A stretch of 57,185 bases of DNA from Acidobacteriota bacterium (GTDB lineage: Bacteria; Acidobacteriota; Polarisedimenticolia; JBFMGF01): the NCBI GenBank assembly GCA_040752675.1, contig JBFMGF010000065.1:1-57185 (forward strand), in the 5' to 3' direction. Positions 34,695 to 43,011 of the stretch are shown piece after piece. Within the stretch, counting starts at the first letter, position 1. Each line of letters opens with the position of its first letter. The notes beneath the pieces are model-generated. The model was not told the origin of the DNA and did not search any database. It saw nothing but the letters and a program-made list of their open reading frames with translations. The position numbers and the translations under genes are program-made.

Positions 34695-36088
34695 TCTCTT
34701 TCGCTCAACGCCCATTTATTAATCATCTCGATCAGTTTTTTCCGTGCCTTCCTTTCTTTCAGATTATCGATAATGATTTTTTGAATCTTTTCTTCCACTC
34801 CTTCGGGTGAAAGAGAAGTGTCAATAATAAAAGTATTGGGAAGGCGTCTGACGATTTCTTCGCAAATCTCCGATTGTCTTCTGATTTCTTCGATCGATTT
34901 CTCCTGCTTGCGGGAATGGATGACTTCCGGAGTATTTTTTAGATAGATGATAGCATCGGGTCTTGGAATTACTTTTGCTATAAAGAATAAAACCCATCGT
35001 GGACATTTGACGAAATCCTCGAATAACAGGTAATCATAGTAATACCGGTCGAAAATAACTATAGCAGCATTCGCTTTTTCTTTCCTTATCGTGTAATGCC
35101 CAAGGAAAAATTCCAACCCCAGATAAAGGACATAGATAGTGGCTTTCAATGCATTAAGGGGGATGATCTTTTCGTCTTTATCGATCCTGGCATCCAGTTG
35201 TATGAGATTCTCTCGTTTGATAAGGTAAGCCATTCTTTTTAGCCAGGAAACATAAAATCTCCTGTAAAAATATTCCTTTCTACGGAATAGCTTGTTGATA
35301 AAATCAGATTCAAGAAGAGCCTTTGCCGTTGTGGTTTTTCCAGAACCATCGGGACCGATAAAAACAGCAAACAATCCATGGCTTGGAAAGAGATAGGTTT
35401 TCAACCTTCCCGAATAATAGATGATCCATTGTTTCAGCTGGAAGAAGGGCCTATGCGTTATCGCTCTCCTGAAGAGCGCACGGTGGAGAATGTGAATATC
35501 TTTTTGGTATTCCTCCCATTTTTCTGCTTTCACCATGTCAAGGATCGTGTGAGCGGTTTTATTCCCAAAAGGCCTTTCCAGAGCTTTCAGGAATGTTTCT
35601 TGATCATTTTTCAGATGTGCGATGATATCAGGCTTCTGTTCTTCTTTAATCTTGCCCATCAAGGCCCCTCTGAATATCAGAGTAGCTGCGACTATGCCTG
35701 AAGGGGGGACATAAAATCCTTTTTCATGCCTGAAGAGCTTCTGTGAAAGATACTTTTCATCCAGATAGCTGATACCTCTCCTGTGAAGGAATGATGAAAC
35801 ATCAATGACACAAAGGCTTTTGCTTTGATCCCTTTGGATGAAATAATATTCTCCCATTTTATAATGCTTCATTCGCAACGCGCATGTCAGTAGTTCCCAT
35901 CCCTGAAGTTCTGCAACCTGCAAGAGAATCCTGAAAAATCTTTTTATCTCATACTTCTCAATCCACAAATCCACATCACGAGGTAACTCCTCAGGCAGCT
36001 TTTCGAAATTCTTAAGAACGCAGTATGTGATTTTTTCATTCTCAAGATTCTGGAACAGTGAAGATAGAAAGGGGCAATGATCGTTCAT
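34691..36088 (-). CDS. Nucleotidyltransferase-like domain fused to thymidylate-kinase-like P-loop domain
   Basis: A 465-residue two-part protein. The N-terminal part (about 1-200) resembles the nucleotidyltransferase fold, with LPRDVDLWIEK carrying a D-x-D pair. The C-terminal part (about 235-450) is a P-loop kinase: Walker A GPDGSGKTTT near residue 243, DRYYYDYLLFEDFVKCP in place of the DR(Y/H) motif of thymidylate kinases, and a lid-like RKQEKSIEEIRRQ. It sits three bases after one glycosyltransferase gene and overlaps the next by four, so it works in glycan synthesis. It might phosphorylate a sugar or glycolipid; that is inference. Confidence 0.7.
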   Translation of the reverse strand: MNDHCPFLSSLFQNLENEKITYCVLKNFEKLPEELPRDVDLWIEKYEIKRFFRILLQVAELQGWELLTCALRMKHYKMGEYYFIQRDQSKSLCVIDVSSFLHRRGISYLDEKYLSQKLFRHEKGFYVPPSGIVAATLIFRGALMGKIKEEQKPDIIAHLKNDQETFLKALERPFGNKTAHTILDMVKAEKWEEYQKDIHILHRALFRRAITHRPFFQLKQWIIYYSGRLKTYLFPSHGLFAVFIGPDGSGKTTTAKALLESDFINKLFRRKEYFYRRFYVSWLKRMAYLIKRENLIQLDARIDKDEKIIPLNALKATIYVLYLGLEFFLGHYTIRKEKANAAIVIFDRYYYDYLLFEDFVKCPRWVLFFIAKVIPRPDAIIYLKNTPEVIHSRKQEKSIEEIRRQSEICEEIVRRLPNTFIIDTSLSPEGVEEKIQKIIIDNLKERKARKKLIEMINKWALSERE

Positions 36089-36091
36089 GAA

Positions 36092-37180
36092 TTACCGTAA
36101 TAACTCGTCAAGAGCCGGTCCCATAGAAGAAAGAGCAAAATTCAGCTCTCCGTTCCTCTTAAATATTCGTTCTCTTTCCTTTAAGATTCTCTGGTACGTT
36201 ATGTTTTTCAAGAGAATCCTCGCTTCTTCAAGAAAATGATCCCGGGAGATGATGAAGGGGCTTTTCCCGTAAATTCCCGGAACGCTCCCGGTAGGGGTTG
36301 TTACAACCGCGCACAAGGAGGCCATTGCTTCCAAAAGAAGCAAAGGGGTATCCAGTGTATTTACCAATCTTCGAAAGGGTTGAATGAAAATATCAGTTTC
36401 TCTGAGGAGGCTTATGACCTTCTTCTCTCCTTCAGGAGAGTATTTTTGAATATCTTCCTGTATATATTTCACTTCTTTCTGTCTCGAGAGCCACTGATGG
36501 ATTTCAAAAGATCTTTTGTTCCTCGAATCATGGATGGCATGGATGATACAATCAAATCGTGGATCCCTTCGAAGATCTTTAAAAAGTTCGATGATCTCTT
36601 CAATATATTTATCAGGAGTGATCATCCCTAAAAAAGCCACTTTAATCTTTTCATTCTTTGACTTCTCCTCGGGTTTCAAGAAGTATTCATCAGGCACTGG
36701 TGGATAAAGGAAATAGGCTCTCTTTGACCATGTTTTTATCTTGCGATATTGTCTGGGTGATACACAGATGATCCGGCCATCATGAGATGACATCATGGCT
36801 TCCAATAGGATCAACTTCTGCTTGAAGATGGAATCCGACCAGTTCAGGATTATGGAGTGACATCTGGCTTTTGTGAGATAATGGATCCTCTTAGAAAAAA
36901 GGATATATCGAATGCGCTCCCGGCGATTCAGCCATATCTTGAAGATGTGATCGTATGATTGGAAGAGAGCGTCTGAACAATCTTCGAAGCTTTGAAAATA
37001 TTTCAGCTTTAGATTTGGAAAGACCTCCATTTCCTTTGCTGATTCAGCGTTATAAATAAAATAATCAACGAAATGACCTCTGCTGGAAAGATAGAAGGCC
37101 AGTCTTCTCGTTAAAGATTCGAATCCACCTATCTTGAAGTAATCAGAAAAATTATTATGTCCCAGAAAAGCTATTTTCAT
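36092..37180 (-). CDS. Glycosyltransferase, GT4-like
   Basis: A 362-residue GT-B type protein, weakly conserved. The start (MKIAFLGHNNFSDYFKIGGFESLTRRLAFYL, read here only in part) shows the GG.E acceptor-side loop. The C-terminal half has KVAFLGMITPDKYIEEII and PLLLLEAMASLCAVVTTPTG, the donor-site helix. It is the first gene of the minus-strand operon that continues with the kinase fusion, a second GT4 and the bidomain oxidoreductase. AAGAGA precedes the ATG. The sugar is unknown. Confidence 0.75.
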   Translation of the reverse strand: MKIAFLGHNNFSDYFKIGGFESLTRRLAFYLSSRGHFVDYFIYNAESAKEMEVFPNLKLKYFQSFEDCSDALFQSYDHIFKIWLNRRERIRYILFSKRIHYLTKARCHSIILNWSDSIFKQKLILLEAMMSSHDGRIICVSPRQYRKIKTWSKRAYFLYPPVPDEYFLKPEEKSKNEKIKVAFLGMITPDKYIEEIIELFKDLRRDPRFDCIIHAIHDSRNKRSFEIHQWLSRQKEVKYIQEDIQKYSPEGEKKVISLLRETDIFIQPFRRLVNTLDTPLLLLEAMASLCAVVTTPTGSVPGIYGKSPFIISRDHFLEEARILLKNITYQRILKERERIFKRNGELNFALSSMGPALDELLR

Positions 37181-37308
37181 TCTCTTTTAATATATCAAAG
37201 CCGAGCGTCTGTTTTTCAGTCAGCTTCTATAGAAACTCTCTTATTATAATATATGGCTCATCGGATATTTTAGGGCAGATAAAAATGCTCATTCAGAATC
37301 AGTTTACC

Positions 37309-37341
37309 ACTTAACGAGCGGGGGCCTTATAAGTGTTAGGC
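37309..37341 (-). repeat. attC-like element 3 (short)
   Basis: Read on the - strand it starts GCCTAAC (37341-37335), three bases after the methyltransferase stop, and ends GTTAAGT (37315-37309), matching the inverse-core RYYYAAC and core GTTRRRY patterns. CACTTA and TAAGTG inside it can pair. At 33 bases it is shorter than known functional attC sites, so it may be a truncated copy. Confidence 0.35.
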
Positions 37342-37344
37342 AAC

Positions 37345-38076
37345 TTATTTATGCACCTGCGCGAACGCAAAGATTGCTGGACGCATAAAGCCGGGAGCAA
37401 ATCTCTGATGTATAGTGCCAAGCCAATAGGCCACTCTTGCAAACGAGAGATAAGACGGTTCTGCCTCGTAGCCGTACACTACATGCTCAAAACCGCACTT
37501 GCTTAGCATTGCCCTAATCTTTGGTATTGTGTTACATCTATAGAGCGTTGGAAACACATCAACTTCTTTTCGTTTATCTTGGACTTTCGACAAGACCAAG
37601 TCATGGTACTTATTCGGAATAAGCTTTCCAAGAAGCGAAATATAACTCCACGAGTTTGCAGTTCTAATGCATAAGTAGCCTTCATCTCTAAGTACTCTTC
37701 GGCATTGTGAGAAGAAGGAGTCTGGCCTCTCCAGGTGCTCCAACACACTGTCAGAAATGCACAAATCAGCGGAGTTATCCTCCAACGGCCATTCGCCACT
37801 CTGTAGAAGGTGAAATTCGTCAATCAAAGGGTTCTGTTCTGCAACAGGGTCAACATCAAGGCCGATGACTTTATGAACTTTGCCTTTGAGTATTGCAAGT
37901 TCCCGCCTTATAAGTATAGGGTCATCCCTACAAGCACCTCTACCGCACCCAAAATCAACCACTACAAACGAGGGTTTAAGCAAAGAATTTACTCGGATGT
38001 AAAAGGCTATCGTTCCGTCAATATCCGTAAAACCACCAAACCTGCTTTCTGGGTAATGGATATGCTTGAACATCAT
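37345..38076 (-). CDS. Class I SAM-dependent methyltransferase in a cassette-like unit
   Basis: A 243-residue methyltransferase. The SAM site is VVVDFGCGRGAC, motif II is VIGLDVDP, and the ADLCISDSVLEHLERPDSFFSQCRRVLRDEGYL stretch (only partly quoted) gives the usual DSVLEHL. The target is unknown; small molecules or glycan groups are typical. Its start lies about 30 bases downstream of one attC-like core (GTTAGGC) and its stop three bases before another inverse core. Base composition differs from the adjacent glycosyltransferase genes, which supports acquisition as a separate unit. Confidence 0.8.
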   Translation of the reverse strand: MMFKHIHYPESRFGGFTDIDGTIAFYIRVNSLLKPSFVVVDFGCGRGACRDDPILIRRELAILKGKVHKVIGLDVDPVAEQNPLIDEFHLLQSGEWPLEDNSADLCISDSVLEHLERPDSFFSQCRRVLRDEGYLCIRTANSWSYISLLGKLIPNKYHDLVLSKVQDKRKEVDVFPTLYRCNTIPKIRAMLSKCGFEHVVYGYEAEPSYLSFARVAYWLGTIHQRFAPGFMRPAIFAFAQVHK

Positions 38077-38106
38077 AGTATCTCCGTGTATATCAACTCG
38101 GTTGCT

Positions 38107-38201
38107 GCCTAACCTATCGCTAAGCTACAGGTAAGGCGGCGCTGCTATTGCCCTGCAAGAGTCGTGACGCCACGGCTGGCCGCTTTAGCGAATAGTTATC
38201 C
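38107..38201 (-). repeat. attC-like recombination site 2
   Basis: A 95-base imperfect inverted repeat. On the - strand its outer arms are GGATAACTATTCGCTAAAGC and GCTTAGCGATAGGTTAGGC. They pair along the full arm apart from a mismatched tip and three unpaired single bases, as in integron attC sites, and the right end is the consensus core GTTAGGC. It lies exactly between the two cassette-like genes and contains the stop codon of the upstream one. Confidence 0.6.
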
Positions 38202-38596
38202 AGCGCCTCTTTAGTATATAAATCATTAAACCTGATGTCTAAATCAACGCCGTGATCGGCAATAGGGGAAAAGAATCCAAAAGATAACAACCTTAAAATG
38301 TTATGACCATGTGGGCAATTTGCATTGATGGAAACATAAGGATGAGTTTCATATTCTAATCTTACTTCTTTCAAAGTGGATAAATTTTTCTCACTTAGGT
38401 ATTGCGGAACCAATTCTTCTAACGAAGAAGGCCACTGTCCCTGAGAAAATTTATATTTGCATATTTTATTAGCTGTTTCTGAAATCTTATCAGAGCATTT
38501 ATAGTATCCGATTTTGGATTGTAAGCATAACAATGAAATAACAAGCACATAAAAAGCAACAAGCAATATCAAGAATATTGATATTCTCTTAAGCAT
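38120..38596 (-). CDS. Small membrane-anchored protein of unknown function in a cassette-like unit
   Basis: A 158-residue protein with one N-terminal helix (ISIFLILLVAFYVLVISLLC) and a small extracytoplasmic domain. WPSSLEELVPQYL resembles the region after the helix in type II secretion pseudopilins and DUF-type minor pilins, but the pilin cleavage motif is absent. The last 30 or so residues are translated from the attC-like repeat, so the stop is inside the recombination site. No family is claimed. It is clearly richer in A+T than its neighbours. Confidence 0.55.
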   Translation of the reverse strand: MLKRISIFLILLVAFYVLVISLLCLQSKIGYYKCSDKISETANKICKYKFSQGQWPSSLEELVPQYLSEKNLSTLKEVRLEYETHPYVSINANCPHGHNILRLLSFGFFSPIADHGVDLDIRFNDLYTKEALDNYSLKRPAVASRLLQGNSSAALPVA

Positions 38597-38621
38597 GAGA
38601 ACACCCCTTTTGTTTATGTCT

Positions 38622-38688
38622 GGCTAACGGTGTGCTTCAGCCACGTTGCGGAGCGCAGCGGAGCTACGTCAGCTGCAACCCGTTGATA
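38622..38688 (-). repeat. attC-like recombination site 1
   Basis: A 67-base imperfect inverted repeat upstream of the small membrane protein. Read on the - strand it runs from TATCAACGGGTTGCAGCTG to GTGGCTGAAGCACACC and ends GTTAGCC, one base from the GTTRRRY core. Inner stem GCTCCGCTGCGCTCCGC is a strong hairpin. The arms pair imperfectly like attC L and R boxes. Confidence 0.5.
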
Positions 38689-38774
38689 CTTATTAAAGCC
38701 CCCTCCTCATAATATTTGAGGGATGATGAGTTTGTTGATGCAACCATAACCCTTAATTAAAAGGAGAAAGCCAA

Positions 38775-38843
38775 ATGGAATTTTACACCGAACATCATCA
38801 ATATTACTGCGGTATCGATCTCCATGCAAGAACTATGATGTGA
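38775..38843 (+). pseudogene. Truncated IS110-family transposase start
   Basis: After an AAGGAG site, ATG 38775 encodes MEFYTEHHQYYCGIDLHARTM and then stops at 38841. YYCGIDLHARTM is the N-terminal block of IS110-family DEDD transposases, with the first catalytic Asp. Nothing further of the roughly 300-350 residue enzyme is present, so this is a remnant. The following 120 bases (38844-38967) carry no recognisable gene. Confidence 0.75.
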
Positions 38844-38967
38844 AGTTTATAGACATTGGTGGAGACTGTGGACCGAAAAGGCTTGTCAAGTACTCAGCTT
38901 AGAACAATGCTACCCGGACAATCCTTATGTTGACACCTGTTTCTAATTGATATATTTTTACGCGTTA

Positions 38968-40143
38968 ATGGGAAGTAGCGGAAAAGATTCCCCAGCACTG
39001 CGCGTTTGTGTTTTAGCCCGTTCAGGTCGCGCAGGCGGAGGGTTGACGATCGGTCACAATTTAACGGCTGCGCTTGCGCGTATAGCCCCTCAGCATAACT
39101 ACCTGATGATCATTCCTTCAGGATACGGTTATGAAGAAATCTGTTCCATATTCCAGCATTATCAGATATTTTTTTGTCCTCAGAAAGGAAGTCTCCTGAA
39201 GCAATGGCTTTTTGAAACGTTTGAATTGAGCAGGGCTGTTCGAGAATTCCAGCCGGATGTCATCCTCTCTCTCAGCAGTAGGGGGCTCCTGCACCCTCCC
39301 TGTGCGCAGGCCATACATTGTGATGACACTCACCTTTTTTACCCTTCAAAGCATTTTGGAAGGCAAACTTTTAAAAATAGGATCAACAAACTTTATCAAA
39401 AATGGCATATGCGCTTTCAATTGAAGAAAACACAGCTTGTCCTCTGTCAAACACCTGTTGTTGAACAGCGTATCCGGCAGACCTTTCGTTACCGGGGAAG
39501 AACCTGTATTTCTGGTAGCACCTTTTCAGACTTTCTCAGAGAAGAGCGCCAACAGGATATGCCGGAGAATCTCATACCCTATAAAGACAAGTGGAAGATG
39601 TTTTGCCTTTCAAAATACTATGCGCATAAGAATCTGGAGATTCTTGTTGAGCTCTTTTCAAGATTTCGTGAAGAGCTCGAAGAGGTCGTGGCTATCATCA
39701 CCATCGATTCCAATGACCATCCCAACGCGTCCCGATTGTTGCGATCCATTGAGAAACACCGTCTCTCAAAGAAGATCATTAATGTGGGATCAATACCCCA
39801 TCATAATGTCGGAAGTTATTATCGTCATTGTCAGGCTTTCTTAATGCCTACCTTGATGGAGACATTCGGGATCCCTTACTTGGAGGCGATGAGTTTTAAT
39901 CTTCCCGTCCTCACCAGCGATCTCGATTTCGCCCATAGTGTGTGTGGTGATGCCGCTCTTTACTTCGACCCCTGGAATAGCAAATCCATCCGTGATGCCA
40001 TCCTGCTGCTAAAGAATAATCCTCTCCTCTCTAACGTACTCGTTAGGAAAGGGCAATCACGGCTGAAGATGTTCAAGTCGTGGGATCAAATCGCTGGAGA
40101 GATCTCGGAACTACTGTCTGAGATCGCTGTAAAAAGAGCTTGA
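38968..40143 (+). CDS. Glycosyltransferase family 4
   Basis: A 391-residue GT-B glycosyltransferase. N-terminal GGGLTIGHNLTAAL forms the acceptor-side loop; the C-terminal half has KMFCLSKYYAHKNLEILVELF, NVGSIPHHNVGSYY and the donor-site block LMPTLMETFGIPYLEAMSFN. ATG 38968 was taken instead of TTG 38947; neither has a clear ribosome site, perhaps because the IS110 fragment replaced the original upstream region. Its last 33 bases overlap the convergent O-antigen ligase-like gene. Confidence 0.82.
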   Translation: MGSSGKDSPALRVCVLARSGRAGGGLTIGHNLTAALARIAPQHNYLMIIPSGYGYEEICSIFQHYQIFFCPQKGSLLKQWLFETFELSRAVREFQPDVILSLSSRGLLHPPCAQAIHCDDTHLFYPSKHFGRQTFKNRINKLYQKWHMRFQLKKTQLVLCQTPVVEQRIRQTFRYRGRTCISGSTFSDFLREERQQDMPENLIPYKDKWKMFCLSKYYAHKNLEILVELFSRFREELEEVVAIITIDSNDHPNASRLLRSIEKHRLSKKIINVGSIPHHNVGSYYRHCQAFLMPTLMETFGIPYLEAMSFNLPVLTSDLDFAHSVCGDAALYFDPWNSKSIRDAILLLKNNPLLSNVLVRKGQSRLKMFKSWDQIAGEISELLSEIAVKRA

Positions 40144-41547
40144 GTCTTTAAGCAGGTCTCCTGATCGGCGCAGGTTTGAGAAAGCAGGCATGAGTCCGAG
40201 CATCAAGCCAACTACTAAGGTAAATCCGTGGTCTGAGAAGGCTTCCGCAGTTGGAAGAAGGCTGATGCAAATCCATATGAGAACACCTAATGAAATCGCC
40301 TTGACGTATAGATTATCTACGCTTACGCTTGTTTTGAAGGAAAATCTCAGAATGGAATAGAAGAACCATAAGAAGACAAGAGCTCCTACAAGGCCAAATT
40401 TCATTAGCATTTCTGTAATCCATATATGTTGTGAAAAGGATTCCTCAAACCATCTCTTTCCCCTCAGCTGAAGTTTTACATGGTGACCTAGCCCCAACCC
40501 GAATACCGGATACTTCTGAAACATCTTCAGCGCATACTGGGATTCCAGCAAACGCCCCTCGACGGAAGGGTCTCTCAACAGATTTTCAGGAACGATGAGC
40601 GAGGAATACAGTTTCCGGGTTGCGTCCCCTCCAGGCATGGGAAGATAGCCCAGGATTCCGGCGAAGGTCCAGAAAAAGAAAGTGATCCCGATAATCAGAG
40701 GTGCGATAACTTTTAATCTCTTAATCCCTGATTGAACGCCCCATGTACTCCATGCTGCTACAGCGGTCATGAACAAGAAGCTGGTAAGCTGATGCCGGTA
40801 ACCTGAGCCCAGCGCATAAAGGGCCAAAAGGAAAAGGCTGATGAGTACTATAAATCGTATCCACCGTTTTGTCTTTAAAAGGAATAGGGGCCATAGAGCC
40901 CCGATCAAAGGTCCTAGATACTGGCTGCCGTGTTTGGCAGCATTCATCATCCCATACTGCAAGAAGAATTTGCGTGCCCACCAGACAAAAGCGCTCCAGA
41001 TGAAACACGGAAGTCCTGTAAGGAAAAGGATTAATAGTATGCCCAGAGCTGCTTTTCGAGAACGGATCAGCCCAACAGCGGGGAAGAACACGATATATCC
41101 AGCATACTGGCTGAAATCGCGAAAGATATCCTTAAACCCGGCGCCATTAAGAAAACCGACAGTAGCGCTTGTCACGAGAATACCCATGAGAGCCAGGAAT
41201 ATCTTTGTCAAGGGATGCCAATCAAAATTCAAATCGCCGCTGCGGTCCAAAATAAATCGAGCTATCCATCCAGCAAACCAGGAACTGAACAGGAGAGCAA
41301 AAGCAACTTCCAGAATATCGATGCCACTACTGAACCCGACCATGAATGGGAATGTTATTACGATAGCAAACAATCCCAGCAAAGGATTTAGAAATGCCAG
41401 AGCAGACAGGATCAGCCATACGAGGGCATAAATGATATCAAAACCGACTCGGTTGATCATTATGGCGCCGATGATGCTGATGATGAGAGCAAAGAAGAGG
41501 ACAATGGCTCTATAATCTAAGTTGAAGCTGCCACTCTCCAGTCTCAT
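40111..41547 (-). CDS. O-antigen ligase/polymerase-like membrane protein
   Basis: A 478-residue protein with about 11-12 hydrophobic helices. The family segment GRLLESQYALKMFQKYPVFGLGLGHHVK...SQHIWITEMLMKFGLVGALVFL contains the Arg and His of the periplasmic loop. It could be the repeat-unit polymerase, complementing the larger ligase-like protein at 26.7-28.4 kb. Its 3' end overlaps that of the convergent glycosyltransferase by 33 bases. Confidence 0.78.
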   Translation of the reverse strand: MRLESGSFNLDYRAIVLFFALIISIIGAIMINRVGFDIIYALVWLILSALAFLNPLLGLFAIVITFPFMVGFSSGIDILEVAFALLFSSWFAGWIARFILDRSGDLNFDWHPLTKIFLALMGILVTSATVGFLNGAGFKDIFRDFSQYAGYIVFFPAVGLIRSRKAALGILLILFLTGLPCFIWSAFVWWARKFFLQYGMMNAAKHGSQYLGPLIGALWPLFLLKTKRWIRFIVLISLFLLALYALGSGYRHQLTSFLFMTAVAAWSTWGVQSGIKRLKVIAPLIIGITFFFWTFAGILGYLPMPGGDATRKLYSSLIVPENLLRDPSVEGRLLESQYALKMFQKYPVFGLGLGHHVKLQLRGKRWFEESFSQHIWITEMLMKFGLVGALVFLWFFYSILRFSFKTSVSVDNLYVKAISLGVLIWICISLLPTAEAFSDHGFTLVVGLMLGLMPAFSNLRRSGDLLKDSSSFYSDLRQ

Positions 41548-41766
41548 TTGTCTTTCATCCTAAATTGATTTCCATTTTAGCACAGCGATACGTATTCGGA
41601 AAAGAAGCGCCGGCTGGCATTTTGAGTTCTACTTCGATTTCTCAATGCAGTGATGCTATAATTTTGCCAATTTTTAAGACCGAGCATTTGAAAAGAGCTT
41701 TGAATGAAAAGATTTTTATCATATTTTTCCGTTGGGATTAAAGGCAAGCTTTAAGCAAAGTTTGAG

Positions 41767-43011
41767 ATGAAGATCTTGATTCTTTCGCAATATTACCCTC
41801 CCGAACCCGGTTCTTCCGCCATGAGAATGTCAGAAATGGCGGAGACCCTGGCTTCAAGAAAACATAAAGTGACCGTTATCACGGGATTTCCTAACTATCC
41901 TGAGGGAAAGATCTACAAAGGATACCGGGGAAAGCTTTTCTCAAAGGAAGAGATTCAAGGAGTTACGATTTATCGGACCTTTGTTCTGACCCTCTTCAGA
42001 AATAAGAAGTTCGTCTCGCGGCTGGGGAATTATCTTTCCTTCATGATCACCTCCATCTTCGGCGGTCTAGCTGCGGGAAAACATGATCTAATCTACTTCT
42101 ATTCTCCGCCGATCTTCTTGGGAGTTTCCGCGTTCCTTTTAAGCCGCCTCTATGGTATCCCCTATGTCTTTGAACTGAACGATCTCTGGCCTCGTGCGCC
42201 AATAGCGCTAGGCGTTCTAAGAAATAAGATTCTCATCAGGGTCTCTGAATCGCTGGAAGGATTTGTCTATAGAAAAGCCTCAAAAATATTTTTCTATTCC
42301 AACAAGATGCGGCAAGCTATTCTGGATATGGGAATTCCCCCTGCAAACACTGAGATCCATTATCTCTGGGTGGACACGCATTTCTTCAGCCCTCTGAAGG
42401 ATTCTCAGATTCTGTTGCTGAGGGAACAATATGGATTAAAGGATAAATTTGTTATCCTGTATGCAGGCAATATTGGGATTGCCCAGGGGATCGGAACGGT
42501 TATAGAAAGTGCCCGTCTGTTGAAAGATCAGAAGGAGATTGTCTTCATGCTGGTTGGCGGAGGTTCTGAACGGGATGCACTGATGGAGCGAGCACGCAAC
42601 TATCAGCTTGAAAATGTTCTCTTTGTTCCACAACAACCTGTGAGTGAGATGCCTGGCATGATGTCCGCCAGCGATGCTCTTATAGTCCATCTGGATCGGG
42701 CGCCGCATCGCCTGGGAACTATCCCGGCTAAAACGCTGGCGTACATGAGTTGCGGAAGACCTGTATTGATGGCTGCTGAAGGGGAATCTGCAGATCTCAT
42801 TATTAAGAGCCGGAGCGGCATCATTGTCCCTCCCCAAAATCCGGAAAAGATGGCGGAGGCTGTCCGGCAGCTCTATGAGAACCGAGAAACAAGCAGACAG
42901 ATGGGAAAAGCAGGTCGCGATTACGCCATTGACCATTTCCATCAGGCAAAAATTCTCGATGAAATCGAGGAAAGCTTTCAAAAGATCATCAGAGAGGCTT
43001 CTGAAGTTTGA
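41767..43011 (+). CDS. Glycosyltransferase family 4 (WbuB/WcaI-like)
   Basis: A 414-residue GT-B enzyme. The start MKILILSQYYPPEPGSSAMR, then KVTVITGFPNYPEGKIYKGY and YFYSPPIFLG, ELNDLWPRAPIALG, and FVILYAGNIGIAQG are hallmarks of the WbuB/WcaI group, which transfer an aminosugar such as FucNAc or a related residue to a lipid-linked glycan. A TATAAT at 41657-41662 lies 104 bases upstream without a good -35. The stop overlaps the next ATG by one base. Confidence 0.88.
   Translation: MKILILSQYYPPEPGSSAMRMSEMAETLASRKHKVTVITGFPNYPEGKIYKGYRGKLFSKEEIQGVTIYRTFVLTLFRNKKFVSRLGNYLSFMITSIFGGLAAGKHDLIYFYSPPIFLGVSAFLLSRLYGIPYVFELNDLWPRAPIALGVLRNKILIRVSESLEGFVYRKASKIFFYSNKMRQAILDMGIPPANTEIHYLWVDTHFFSPLKDSQILLLREQYGLKDKFVILYAGNIGIAQGIGTVIESARLLKDQKEIVFMLVGGGSERDALMERARNYQLENVLFVPQQPVSEMPGMMSASDALIVHLDRAPHRLGTIPAKTLAYMSCGRPVLMAAEGESADLIIKSRSGIIVPPQNPEKMAEAVRQLYENRETSRQMGKAGRDYAIDHFHQAKILDEIEESFQKIIREASEV

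Noticed and set aside
37201-38967. CRISPR array or tRNA as the source of the inverted repeats
   Set aside because: The repeats are not regularly spaced or identical, and no cloverleaf or conserved T-loop (GTTCRANYC) was found, so neither a CRISPR array nor a tRNA explains them.
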